A stretch of DNA of 64,000 nt from UBA5216 sp043743335 (GTDB lineage Bacteria > Pseudomonadota > Gammaproteobacteria > Burkholderiales > SG8-41). The notes beneath the pieces are model-generated. The model saw nothing but the letters and a program-made list of their open reading frames with translations. It did no database searches and had not been told where the DNA came from. The translations under genes and the position numbers were made by a program. This document shows, piece after piece, positions 50,399 to 58,692 of the stretch. The stretch spans positions 1-64,000 of the forward strand of contig JAYTWR010000125.1 of NCBI GenBank assembly GCA_043743335.1, given 5' to 3'. Within the stretch, counting starts at the first letter, position 1. Each line of letters starts with the position of its first letter.

Positions 50399-52423
50399 TT
50401 ACGCTATCGCCGCAGTACGAGTCGTACGATCGGTACGTTCGCCACGGCCCGCAGTCTTGATATTCGCGTGCTGCTTGACGATTTGATTGATGTCCAGAAT
50501 CAGCGCTACGCGCCCGTCACCCAAAATCGAAGCGCCCGCCATGAACTCGACCTTGCGGTAATTCGCCTCTAGGCTCTTGAACACCACCTGATCCTGCCCC
50601 AGCAGCTCATCCACTTGCAGTGCGATCACACGGTTTTCCGCTTCCAGCACCACCAGCACCGGCTGCGCAGCAGGCTCGCCTTGGAGATGGCAAATATCCC
50701 GCAGCTTGACCACCGGTATGTACTCACCGCGCAGTTGCAGCACCTGACCTTGCCCCACCACGGATTGCACGTGCACCGCCGATACTTGCAAGCATTCGCG
50801 TATAAACGCAATGGGAATAATATACCGCTCGCCGGAAACGCCGACGATCATGCCGTCCACAATCGCCAGCGTCATTGGCAGATTGATCATGAAAGTGGTG
50901 CCCGTGCCGAGCGCCGACTGTATGTCCAGCGACCCGCCAAGCTTGCGCACGTTTTCACTCACCACATCCAGCCCCACGCCTCGTCCGGACACGTTGCTGA
51001 CTTTTTGCGCTGTCGAAAACCCGGGCTTTAGCAGCAAGGCGTACATCGCCGCTTCATCAAAGACATCGGTGGATTCCAGCAGGCCGATTTCCAACGCACG
51101 GCGCTTGACCATTTCCGGATTGATGCCACGTCCGTCGTCGATCACCGTGATGACAAAACGCCCGCCGCGATGCTCCGCGTGCAGGCTCAAAGTGCCCTTG
51201 GCAGGCTTGCCCACCGACAGGCGGTCTGCCGGCAACTCGATGCCGTGATCCAGCGCGTTGCGCACTAAATGGGTCAGCGGATCAATCAATTGCTCAATCA
51301 CGCTCTTGTCGAGTTCGGCCTGCTCGCCGGAAATTTTGAGTTCTATCGCCTTGCCGAGCTGTAAACCCAAGTCGCGCACTAGACGCGGAAAGCGCCCGAA
51401 CACGTGATTCACCGGCATCATGCGTATGGACAGCACGCGCTCCTGAATTTCCTGCACATTGCGTTCGAGCTGGGCGAACACGGACACTGTGCGCGCGTCC
51501 TTGATCGCGTCGAGCCCCTGCGTGGATTGACGCAACATGGTATGCGTAATCACCAACTCGCCCACCAGATTAACCAGCTCATCAATCTTGTCGGTGCGCA
51601 CGTGCATGGTCACCAGACTGGCGTCGCGCCGCTGTTCGCCGCCCGCGCCGGCCACCGCATCCGCACGCACCGCAGCGCCTTCTCCAGCGGCGTCTCCGGC
51701 TGCCATTTCCACCGGCATGACTTCTTCAATCTCGAGCGCACAACAATTGGAAACCCACTCAAACACTTCGCGAATATCATTCGCCGACGATTCAGTTTCA
51801 ATGGCAATGCGCCAAGCGAGATAACATGTGGTCGGCACAAACGACTCGATGCCCGGCAGCGCCGACAAATCTACGGTGCTTTGAATGTCGCCCAACTGCG
51901 CGAGCTCGTCGATAAACCGCGCGGGATCATTGCCACTGTGGAAAAAATCCTGCGCCGGACGGAACACCACCACATAATTGTGCTTGCCCGCCGCACGCAC
52001 CGCCGGTGTCGCCGCCCCGGCAGCCTCGTTGCCGGCCCGCTGCAACAGCAGTTGCAATTCACGCACCAAGCCCGCACCCGCTGCGGCGTTCATGGGCTCT
52101 TTGGCTTCGGCCTGGAATATCCAGTTGCGCAGGCAATCCACGCCGCGCAGCAGCACATTGGTGCCATCCGCCGAAATCGCCATCAAGCCCTGCCGCAAAC
52201 GATCCAGCACCGACTCCATCTCGTGCGCAAGCTCAGCGATGACGCCAAAACCCAAACTACCGGCCGAACCTTTCAGTGAATGAATCGCGCGAAAAATGCC
52301 ATCGAGCGCATCTTTGTCGTGGCCGCGTTCTTCGATGCCGAGCAGCGCCTCTTCCACATGGTTAAGGCCTTCGAGACTTTCCGCGAAGAAGGTGGCGTGA
52401 AAACGGGACAGATCGAGGCTCAT
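50399..52423 (-). CDS. cheA: Chemotaxis histidine kinase CheA
   Basis: 674 aa. P1 Hpt domain with His48 in FRAIHSLKGSAGSLGFG. A weak P2-like region follows at about 150-260. Dimerisation P3 begins near VTMHVRTDKIDELVNLVGEL. P4 has LTHLVRNALDHGIE, VIDDGRGINPEMV and VSGRGVGLDVVSENV. P5 CheW-like domain ends with VVFKSLEANYRKVEFMAGAS. It autophosphorylates and passes phosphate to CheY and CheB. Preceded by the receptor gene with a 76-bp gap. Confidence 0.96.
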   Translation of the reverse strand: MSLDLSRFHATFFAESLEGLNHVEEALLGIEERGHDKDALDGIFRAIHSLKGSAGSLGFGVIAELAHEMESVLDRLRQGLMAISADGTNVLLRGVDCLRNWIFQAEAKEPMNAAAGAGLVRELQLLLQRAGNEAAGAATPAVRAAGKHNYVVVFRPAQDFFHSGNDPARFIDELAQLGDIQSTVDLSALPGIESFVPTTCYLAWRIAIETESSANDIREVFEWVSNCCALEIEEVMPVEMAAGDAAGEGAAVRADAVAGAGGEQRRDASLVTMHVRTDKIDELVNLVGELVITHTMLRQSTQGLDAIKDARTVSVFAQLERNVQEIQERVLSIRMMPVNHVFGRFPRLVRDLGLQLGKAIELKISGEQAELDKSVIEQLIDPLTHLVRNALDHGIELPADRLSVGKPAKGTLSLHAEHRGGRFVITVIDDGRGINPEMVKRRALEIGLLESTDVFDEAAMYALLLKPGFSTAQKVSNVSGRGVGLDVVSENVRKLGGSLDIQSALGTGTTFMINLPMTLAIVDGMIVGVSGERYIIPIAFIRECLQVSAVHVQSVVGQGQVLQLRGEYIPVVKLRDICHLQGEPAAQPVLVVLEAENRVIALQVDELLGQDQVVFKSLEANYRKVEFMAGASILGDGRVALILDINQIVKQHANIKTAGRGERTDRTTRTAAIA

Positions 52424-52499
52424 GATTCAACCGTACGGCTGATGACACAGCTTGACACGCGAACCGGTACGCGACCTGCTACGCGAACGGCGGCGACCA

Positions 52500-53822
52500 T
52501 CAGAATTCTTTCCATTCGCCGTCATCAGACGGCGCGCCGCCTGCCCCGGTTGCGTTGGCGGCACCGGCACCGATCAACGGCGACGCCGCACGAGCGTCCG
52601 CTTTGGTTACTTTGGCTACTTTGGGTACCTTGGCAGCACCGCCAGTGGAAGCGGTAGCCGACTTGGGTGGAATCGCCGCCTTGGCCGCTACCTTGGGCGC
52701 ACGCTCAGGATCGCGGCGCCGGTTCAAGCGCGAGGCGTCATCGTCGTTCAGTTTGAACACGCTCGACATCTGCATCAGCATCTGCGCCTGCGAACGCATG
52801 GATTCTGCGGCCGCAGTGGCCTGCTCGACTACTGCGGCGTTTTGCTGCACCACGTGATCCATCTGCGCGATGGCCTGGTTCACCTGCTCAATGCCGCCCG
52901 ATTGATCGTTCGATGCGGTGGTGATTTGATCGATGATGGTCGTGACGCGCGCCACTGAATCCACAATTTCAGTCATGGTCTTGCCGGCGGCTTCGACCTG
53001 ACGGGTGCCGGCATCCACTCGTTCCACCGAACTGCCGATCAGGCTTTTGATTTCTTTTGCCGCTTCTGCCGAACGTTGCGCAAGGCTGCGCACCTCAGAC
53101 GCCACCACCGCAAAACCGCGCCCCTGTTCTCCCGCGCGCGCCGCCTCTACCGCTGCGTTCAACGCCAGAATATTGGTTTGAAACGCGATGCTGTCGATCA
53201 CCGAAATAATATCGGCAATTTTGCGCGAACTCTCCTGAATCTGGTTCATGGTTGTCACCACCTCGCTCACCACGGCACCGCCCTGAGCGGCCACGCTATT
53301 GGCACTTTTCGACAACCCATTGGCCTTGCGCGCGCTCTCGGTGTTGTCGCGCACCGCTGCGGTCAGTTGCTCCATGCTCGACGCGGTTTCTTCCAGCGTG
53401 GAGGCCTGCTCCTCGGTACGTTGTGACAGATTGGCATTGCCGGTGGCGACTTCCGCCGCTGACGTGTGGATGGCTTCGGCGCTGACGCGGATATCGCTGA
53501 CCATGCGTGTGAGATTTTCTACCATCGACTTCATCGCCACCAGCAGTGCGCCGAACTCGCCTGAACCATCGGTTTTGATGGCAACCGTGAGATCACCGGC
53601 GGCCACGCTCCGAGCCAGTTTCACTGCCACTGCCAGCGGCTGGGTCACTGCATGCACCGTCGCGAACCACAGCATCAATACCATCAGCACCATAATCGAT
53701 GCCAGCGTTATCGTGGCAATGCGCGGCCCACCCTCCAGATACATCACGCCGATCACACCCAGCGCCATACTTATCAATACCAGAAATCCCCCACCGAGTG
53801 CCAATCGTGCTTTCATCGACAT
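52500..53822 (-). CDS. Methyl-accepting chemotaxis protein without periplasmic sensor
   Basis: 440 aa. Two TM helices at about 7-29 and 37-60 separated by only a few residues (EGGPRIA), so no ligand-binding domain exists outside the membrane. HAMP-like region ends VAAGDLTVAIKTDGSGEF; the signalling tip is EQGRGFAVVASEVRSLAQRS. Methylation-type sequences EEQASTLEETASSMEQL are present. The C-terminus has an Ala/Lys-rich linker and finishes EWKEF, a WxxF pentapeptide like the NWETF tether for CheR and CheB. It may sense cytoplasmic, membrane or energy state. Confidence 0.93.
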   Translation of the reverse strand: MSMKARLALGGGFLVLISMALGVIGVMYLEGGPRIATITLASIMVLMVLMLWFATVHAVTQPLAVAVKLARSVAAGDLTVAIKTDGSGEFGALLVAMKSMVENLTRMVSDIRVSAEAIHTSAAEVATGNANLSQRTEEQASTLEETASSMEQLTAAVRDNTESARKANGLSKSANSVAAQGGAVVSEVVTTMNQIQESSRKIADIISVIDSIAFQTNILALNAAVEAARAGEQGRGFAVVASEVRSLAQRSAEAAKEIKSLIGSSVERVDAGTRQVEAAGKTMTEIVDSVARVTTIIDQITTASNDQSGGIEQVNQAIAQMDHVVQQNAAVVEQATAAAESMRSQAQMLMQMSSVFKLNDDDASRLNRRRDPERAPKVAAKAAIPPKSATASTGGAAKVPKVAKVTKADARAASPLIGAGAANATGAGGAPSDDGEWKEF

Positions 53823-53897
53823 AAGAATACTCCTTTCGAACGGGTGAACGCGGCAACCGTCAAATTCAAAGGGAAATTCAAAAGGTTGTCCAGCGCG

Positions 53898-54263
53898 TCA
53901 CGCGGGCAATACCTTGCGCAACACGCCGAGCAGCGCTTCGGGATCAAACGGCTTGACAATCCAGCCGGTCGCGCCTGCCGCACGACCCTTGGATTTCATT
54001 TCCGGCTGTGATTCCGTGGTCAGCAAAATAATCGGCACAAACTTGTATTCCGCGAGTTTGCGCAGCTCGGCCACAAGCTCGATGCCCGACCGGCCCGGCA
54101 TGTTGACGTCGGATATCACCAAATCGTAACGCTGCTTTTGCGCATGGAGCAATGCTTCATCCGCGTTGCCCGCTTCGGTGACGACATGTCCCGCCGACGT
54201 GAGCGTGAAATTAACCATCTGACGCATCGTCATGGAATCGTCAACAATCAGTATGTTCGACAC
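53898..54263 (-). CDS. cheY: Chemotaxis response regulator CheY
   Basis: 121 aa from a GTG at 54263, preceded by GGGGAGG with 5-nt spacing; this gives the usual CheY length. Acidic pair and ILIVDDSMTMRQM at the start, phospho-acceptor Asp52 in DLVISDVNMPGRSG, switch Thr in ILLTTES and Lys in WIVKPFDP. A single receiver with no output domain. It would carry the signal to a flagellar or pilus motor, but no motor genes are present here. Confidence 0.95.
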   Translation of the reverse strand: MSNILIVDDSMTMRQMVNFTLTSAGHVVTEAGNADEALLHAQKQRYDLVISDVNMPGRSGIELVAELRKLAEYKFVPIILLTTESQPEMKSKGRAAGATGWIVKPFDPEALLGVLRKVLPA

Positions 54264-54282
54264 AACTGCCTCCCCATAATCC

Positions 54283-55509
54283 CTAGAATAACTCCACGTC
54301 CACGGTTTTGGTTTTGCCGGGAACGAGGTCATCACGTACTTTAACCGGTGTTTCTGTCATGGTGCCCGCCGCGGGTGCGATACCCGCCGCGCGAGTTCGT
54401 GCGGCCACTTCGGAAATGCTGGCCGTGGCGGTTGCAAGCAACGGCGCCTTGATGTGCTCCAGCTTCTGATGCGTAATGTCTTGATACTGCATGGCGACAA
54501 TAATCTGGTTAATGTCGCTGCGGACTTCCTTGCCCAGCGCGGTGATTTTTTCCAGCGTGCCGGTCACCTCGCGCGCCTTTTCCATGGTGGCAATATTCAG
54601 TTGCGACACATCCACCTTGGCCTGCACCGCCGCCATGCGCACGTTATCGCTGGATTTACTCAACTCTTCGTAGGTTCTGCCCATCACTTCGCGGATTTGC
54701 TCGAGGCCGTCACGCATGCGCCGTGTGAGCTCGTGCGCCGAGGTGCTGGTTTCGCGAATGCGGTCAGCGATCTCGATGAACCAACGCGTATCGGTTGAGG
54801 CGTCGCGGTTGGCCGCCACGGTGGAATCCAACGCCAGCTTGCGGATGCGCGCGGCCATGTTGCGCAACTCGTCGAGCATTTCGTCGATGGCCAGCGAATG
54901 ATCGCGCACCAGTTCCTGGTGGCGCGACATTTCTTCGGACGCCTTGGAAAAATCCATCATGCGTCCGGTCACCGTATCGAGCTGACTTTCGTAGGCCTTA
55001 ATAAAATCGGGCAGCGACAGCCACGTTGAGCCGCCCGCGCCGTCCGAACTGCTTTTGAGCAGACGCACGGCGTCGTCCATCTGTTCGCCGGTTTTATTCA
55101 TCACCACGCGGAAACTCCGACCGATGCTGGCTGCGGCAGATTCCGACTGCTGCGTCACTTCATCGAGCATGGCGCGCGCCTGCTGCAAGTTGCCGGTTGC
55201 CGCCTGCGACGACCCCAGCCACAGGCTTAGCATCTCGCGCAGCGCGGCAGCCGAATCGGCCGCACCGCTGGCATGACGTTGCTCAGCGGCTTTAGAAACG
55301 CCGTCGCGCGACTGCAAATTTTCAGTCAAGCTCTTGAATTGCCAGTAAATCAAAAATACCGCGATACCCGAGAACACCAGCGACACCAGCGCCACCCACA
55401 GCGGCATGGCCCACACACCCCAAACCCACGGTGCCAGCACGGCTGCCCCGAAAACCAACAGGATTTTCAGCGGACTGTCGGTTTTGCCATCATCCAGTGG
55501 AATGTGCAT
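54283..55509 (-). CDS. Membrane-anchored chemotaxis protein with CheZ-like phosphatase motif
   Basis: 408 aa. Two TM helices near residues 14-32 and 35-57, then a long helical coiled-coil region resembling a receptor rod but without the conserved EQGRGFAVVA tip or HAMP domain. Near the C-terminus is IIVAMQYQDITHQKLEHIKA, with Asp344 and Gln348 in the D-x3-Q spacing of CheZ (QDLTGQ in E. coli), and the protein ends TVDVELF, comparable to the CheY-binding tail of CheZ. It is placed directly before cheY (19 bp). A CheY-P phosphatase tethered to the membrane is the best guess; an atypical receptor is the alternative. Confidence 0.7.
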   Translation of the reverse strand: MHIPLDDGKTDSPLKILLVFGAAVLAPWVWGVWAMPLWVALVSLVFSGIAVFLIYWQFKSLTENLQSRDGVSKAAEQRHASGAADSAAALREMLSLWLGSSQAATGNLQQARAMLDEVTQQSESAAASIGRSFRVVMNKTGEQMDDAVRLLKSSSDGAGGSTWLSLPDFIKAYESQLDTVTGRMMDFSKASEEMSRHQELVRDHSLAIDEMLDELRNMAARIRKLALDSTVAANRDASTDTRWFIEIADRIRETSTSAHELTRRMRDGLEQIREVMGRTYEELSKSSDNVRMAAVQAKVDVSQLNIATMEKAREVTGTLEKITALGKEVRSDINQIIVAMQYQDITHQKLEHIKAPLLATATASISEVAARTRAAGIAPAAGTMTETPVKVRDDLVPGKTKTVDVELF

Positions 55510-55512
55510 GCG

Positions 55513-55842
55513 CTAATCCCCCAGCACCACATCCAGCGCGAGCAGGGTGATCAGCTCGCGCAAGCGCTGCGATGCACGCACAATGCGCACGGATTTACCT
55601 TCCTCGCGCGCGCGCACCACGATGACCGCCAGCAACTGTGCCAGCGCGGTATCCGGTCGTGCCACCGCCTCGGCGTCCAGTTCCAACAACGGTGCCGCTG
55701 CGTCTAGGGCGACGCGCACGCCCGCCCAGACCTCCGCGATATCGCGGATGCTGGCGTCAGCAGTCAAAGTATAGGTCGATGTGGCCAAGTGATTGTTTTT
55801 ACTGTTATTTTGCTTAACTGCCAGATCCGTTCCGCCGGGCAA
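55513..55842 (-). CDS. STAS-domain protein at the head of the chemotaxis operon
   Basis: 109 aa from a TTG at 55842 (start uncertain; no ATG is available). Weak STAS/anti-sigma-antagonist pattern: LTADASIRDIAEVWAGVRVA, LELDAEAVARPDTALAQLLA and VRIVRASQRLRELITLL. The Ser or Thr phosphorylated in SpoIIAA-type members is represented by Thr in PDTALAQL. Such proteins are common as first genes of chemotaxis clusters in betaproteobacteria. It ends 3 bp before the CheZ-like gene. Confidence 0.7.
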   Translation of the reverse strand: MPGGTDLAVKQNNSKNNHLATSTYTLTADASIRDIAEVWAGVRVALDAAAPLLELDAEAVARPDTALAQLLAVIVVRAREEGKSVRIVRASQRLRELITLLALDVVLGD

Positions 55843-55996
55843 CGCTAGATACCCCGTTCACCACAGCAGCGCCATTATAAACGTCACGCTCCCGCGCCCT
55901 AGGCAACGCAACGTGAATTCACTGTGAATTCGCTGTGAACTCCTTGCGCGCTCAAGAAACGCCATCGCGCGGAGCCGACCCACTCTTTAAAACTCT

Positions 55997-56015
55997 TTTA
56001 AAATCAATTGGTTAT
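55997..56015 (-). repeat. 19-bp border repeat, diverged copy
   Basis: TTTAAAATCAATTGGTTAT, with the IHF core intact (AATCAATTGGTTA). It lies 25 bp past the stop of the UGSC-partner gene and is the only copy between 45 and 61 kb. Confidence 0.8.
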
Positions 56016-56039
56016 AAAAATTTACCGATATAGCCGACT

Positions 56040-57158
56040 TTAACTACGGCGCATGTCCTGCATATGGCGTGCGAATTGCCCGTCTTTGCGCTTGAGCGCC
56101 TTGGTCACCGCCCTGGTCGCGCCAAAAGTGGGGATCACCGCCGAGTGCTTGCCTGCGCCGCCGATCACCGCAATCAACAAATTATCCGCATTGTGAATCA
56201 TCGGCACCGGCGCATCCATACCGGCGTTCTTGAAGGCCGACGCAAACGCCACCCGGAAGCGCCGGTCGATATTCTCTTGCGAAAAGGTGCCCAGCGGCAG
56301 TTTCGCGTGCTCCGTGATGAACTGCTTCACATCCTTTTTGCTGATGCCATCATTGGCAATGGTCGCAGCATGCTCGGGGCCCATCACAATCAACGGCTGC
56401 GCATCGGGGTAGTACACGTCGTTCATGCCGGTGGAAATCACCGTACCGGCGATGGTTTTCATTACACCAATGCCGCTGATGCTTTCGTGGTCATTGATGT
56501 TGTGCGGGCATTCGCCGCCGACTACTGTGACGCAAGTCGCCTCTTTCGGAAAACCCCGCTCGACGTGCAGCGGCTCCCAGGGATTACCCGACTCATTTTC
56601 CGCCACGCAGTACGAATATTTGTTCGGCCCGCCGAACGTGGACATATCGCCCAGCGCCGGGATCGCCCCGCCAATATTCAATAAAATCAATCGGATAGCG
56701 CGACCTATGGTGGCGTTGCTCTGCGTGCCGGGGCCGAACGCATTGTGCCCACTGTTCATGCCCAACTCTTTGGCACCCGGGCCGTTCACAATCACCAGCG
56801 GCGCGCACATATGGGTGGTCGCCTGAATACCGTAGAGATTGAACGATTCCTCGCACATGGCCTCAACCGCCAGCACAATCAACGGAAAGTATTCCGGCTT
56901 GCAACCGGCCATGACCGCATTGGCGGCGAGGCGCAGCGGCGTAGCTTCGCCGTAGCGCGGTGCGACTTTACCCACCGGCTCGTTCCACGGCCGGTCGCAG
57001 TATTCGAGCATGGCGGCCACGCGCGCTTCGGTCGGCGGAATCAGCGGCAAGCCGTCGCCCCAACCCTTTTCCATATACAGGGCGTTGATGGCGAAAAAAT
57101 CATCTTTCGCTTCCAGACTTGCATCGGGCGCTTGCAACAAATCCGACAGATCGCTCAC
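56040..57158 (-). CDS. Conserved protein of unknown function, partner of the UGSC selenoprotein
   Basis: 372 aa from a GTG that overlaps the stop of the UGSC gene by 4 nt (GTGA), so translation is coupled. No domain is recognised. Notable segments: WGDGLPLIPPTEARVAAMLE, MAGCKPEYFPLIVLAVEAMC, GVMKTIAGTVISTGMNDVYY and CVTVVGGECPHNINDHES. Several Cys (CKPEYF, CEE, GECPH) may be redox active or bind metal. It has no signal peptide. It probably works with the selenoprotein as one complex or in one pathway; this is inferred only from coupling. Confidence 0.72.
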   Translation of the reverse strand: MSDLSDLLQAPDASLEAKDDFFAINALYMEKGWGDGLPLIPPTEARVAAMLEYCDRPWNEPVGKVAPRYGEATPLRLAANAVMAGCKPEYFPLIVLAVEAMCEESFNLYGIQATTHMCAPLVIVNGPGAKELGMNSGHNAFGPGTQSNATIGRAIRLILLNIGGAIPALGDMSTFGGPNKYSYCVAENESGNPWEPLHVERGFPKEATCVTVVGGECPHNINDHESISGIGVMKTIAGTVISTGMNDVYYPDAQPLIVMGPEHAATIANDGISKKDVKQFITEHAKLPLGTFSQENIDRRFRVAFASAFKNAGMDAPVPMIHNADNLLIAVIGGAGKHSAVIPTFGATRAVTKALKRKDGQFARHMQDMRRS

Positions 57159-57694
57159 TTGCTGTGCTCCTTGATCAGCTTCACAAACTCAGGGATCGCC
57201 ACTTCAGCGCGCCCTTCCACTTTTTCTAGCGAGATGCCGCCCAGCGGATGCGGAATCACAATCAGTGGCAGATCCGGGGTGCCGAACACCCGCGACTGCG
57301 CTTTACCCAACTTGAGAAACGGATCGGTACAGATCACCGCCGTCACCAAACCCCGCTTACGCAGCTCTGACATGTCGTGGACACTCCACGACGTGCAGGA
57401 GCCTCAATCAGCCATGGCGCTAAGCACGCAATCGGCTTTCTCGGCGAGTTCATCCAGCACATTCTTTTCAGCCGGAATCGACGGCGAGGGCTTGCGCAGC
57501 GACACCACCGACGCCACTTTCATCTGCGACTTTACGCCCTCGATAATGAATTTCAGCAAGTGATCGGCGTTGCCTTTGCTGTTGTCGAGCACGCCCAACC
57601 GTATGCCGTCCACCCTTAAATCGCGCAGCTTGCCGGTGGCCGCAACCTTCGGCGGCGGCGCTTCCGGGTTAACCAACCGCACCATTGCACTCAT
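57155..57694 (-). CDS. UGSC-family selenoprotein (in-frame TGA read as selenocysteine)
   Basis: 179 aa if TGA at 57404-57406 is selenocysteine (residue 97); otherwise it would be two broken genes of 96 and 72 residues. The ATG at 57694 has GGAAGGAG 5 nt upstream. The frame is the same on both sides and reads CVLSAMAD-U-GSCTSWSVHDMSE, giving the U-G-S-C motif with Cys100. Such UGSC proteins were reported as a selenoprotein family from marine metagenomes, by my recollection. U/C spacing suggests a thiol/selenol redox pair. A hairpin begins 11 nt after the TGA. It lies 37 bp after sppA and overlaps its partner gene. Confidence 0.82.
57374..57392 (-). promoter_or_regulatory. Candidate bacterial SECIS hairpin
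   Basis: On the minus strand GTCGTGGA-GTG-TCCACGAC, an 8-bp perfect stem. The loop starts 19 nt after the TGA, within the distance known for bacterial SECIS elements, and contains G-U. An outer GCTC/GAGC pairing is possible. Confidence 0.65.
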
Positions 57695-57731
57695 TGTCAC
57701 TCCTTCCATTGAGGAACACGCCAACCCTTGT

Positions 57732-58691
57732 TCACTGCAAACGCAAATTCGCCATACCGGTGCCACCGAATTTCACCAAGGATTCTGCCGCCGAAGCACC
57801 CAGCCGTTTGGCAAACCGCTCCGCGACATTCTCGCGCGGGGTGAAATCCACAATCTCTTCTGCCTTAATGACGTCGCGCGCCACTTGCTCTGCGCTACCC
57901 AACGCATCGGCGAGGCCCAACTCGATGCTCTTTTGCCCCACCCACACCAGCCCGGAAAACATCTCCGGCGTTTCTTTCAGACGCTTACCGCGACCCTTGC
58001 GAACGACCTCGATGAATTGATCGTGAATCTCCGTCAGCATTTGTGTTGCATGGGCTTTTTGCTCATCGTTCAACGGCGAGAACGGATCAAGAAAGCCCTT
58101 GTTTTCACCCGCGGCCAATAGCCGCCGTTCGACGCCGAGCTTATCCATGACGCCGGTAAAACCAAAGCCGTTCATCAGCACGCCGATGGAGCCGATCATG
58201 CTCGCCTTGTTGACGTAAATCTGGTCTGCAGCAGCGGCGATGTAATAACCGCCCGAGGCGCACACATCTTCCACCACGGCATACAGTGGAATATTCGGAT
58301 ACTTGGCGCGCAGCCGCTTGATTTCATCGTTGATATAGCCCGACTGCACCGGGCTGCCGCCGGGGCTATTGATACGCAAAATCACGCCTTGCGTGCGCTT
58401 GTCCTTGAAGGCTTCGGCGAGCCCTTGCATGACCACGTCGGCACTGGCCTGCGTGCCGGGCGCGATCACGCCATTTATTTCGACCAGCGCTGTGTGTTTT
58501 TCCGCCGCACCACCGTCTTTTTTGCCGTGCCAGCCCATGGCGATGGCCAGCACCACAAACAAATACGCAAAAATCAGAAACTTGAAAAAAATGCCCCAGC
58601 GGCGCGCGCGGCGTTGCTCCGTCACGGCAGCCAGCGCCACCTTTTCCAGTACGGCGCGTTCCCAGCCGCTACCGCTATTGTCATCAGCCAT
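57732..58691 (-). CDS. sppA: Signal peptide peptidase SppA, S49 family
   Basis: 319 aa, the short single-domain form. One N-terminal TM helix (about 33-53, GIFFKFLIFAYLFVVLAIAM), then the protease domain. Catalytic Ser146 in EDVCASGGYYIAAAADQIYV and Lys198 in LLAAGENKGFLDPF, at the same spacing as Ser147/Lys199 of B. subtilis SppA. It degrades leftover signal peptides within the membrane. Start is ATG, 1 bp after the Rieske gene stop, in the rluC-HAD-Rieske-sppA run. Confidence 0.93.
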   Translation of the reverse strand: MADDNSGSGWERAVLEKVALAAVTEQRRARRWGIFFKFLIFAYLFVVLAIAMGWHGKKDGGAAEKHTALVEINGVIAPGTQASADVVMQGLAEAFKDKRTQGVILRINSPGGSPVQSGYINDEIKRLRAKYPNIPLYAVVEDVCASGGYYIAAAADQIYVNKASMIGSIGVLMNGFGFTGVMDKLGVERRLLAAGENKGFLDPFSPLNDEQKAHATQMLTEIHDQFIEVVRKGRGKRLKETPEMFSGLVWVGQKSIELGLADALGSAEQVARDVIKAEEIVDFTPRENVAERFAKRLGASAAESLVKFGGTGMANLRLQ

Positions 58692-58692
58692 C

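Noticed and set aside
56678..56700. AATAAAATCAATCGG inside the UGSC-partner gene, similar to the 19-mer
   Set aside because: Only 13 bases match and they encode a natural I-L-L-N stretch in frame; likely coincidence.
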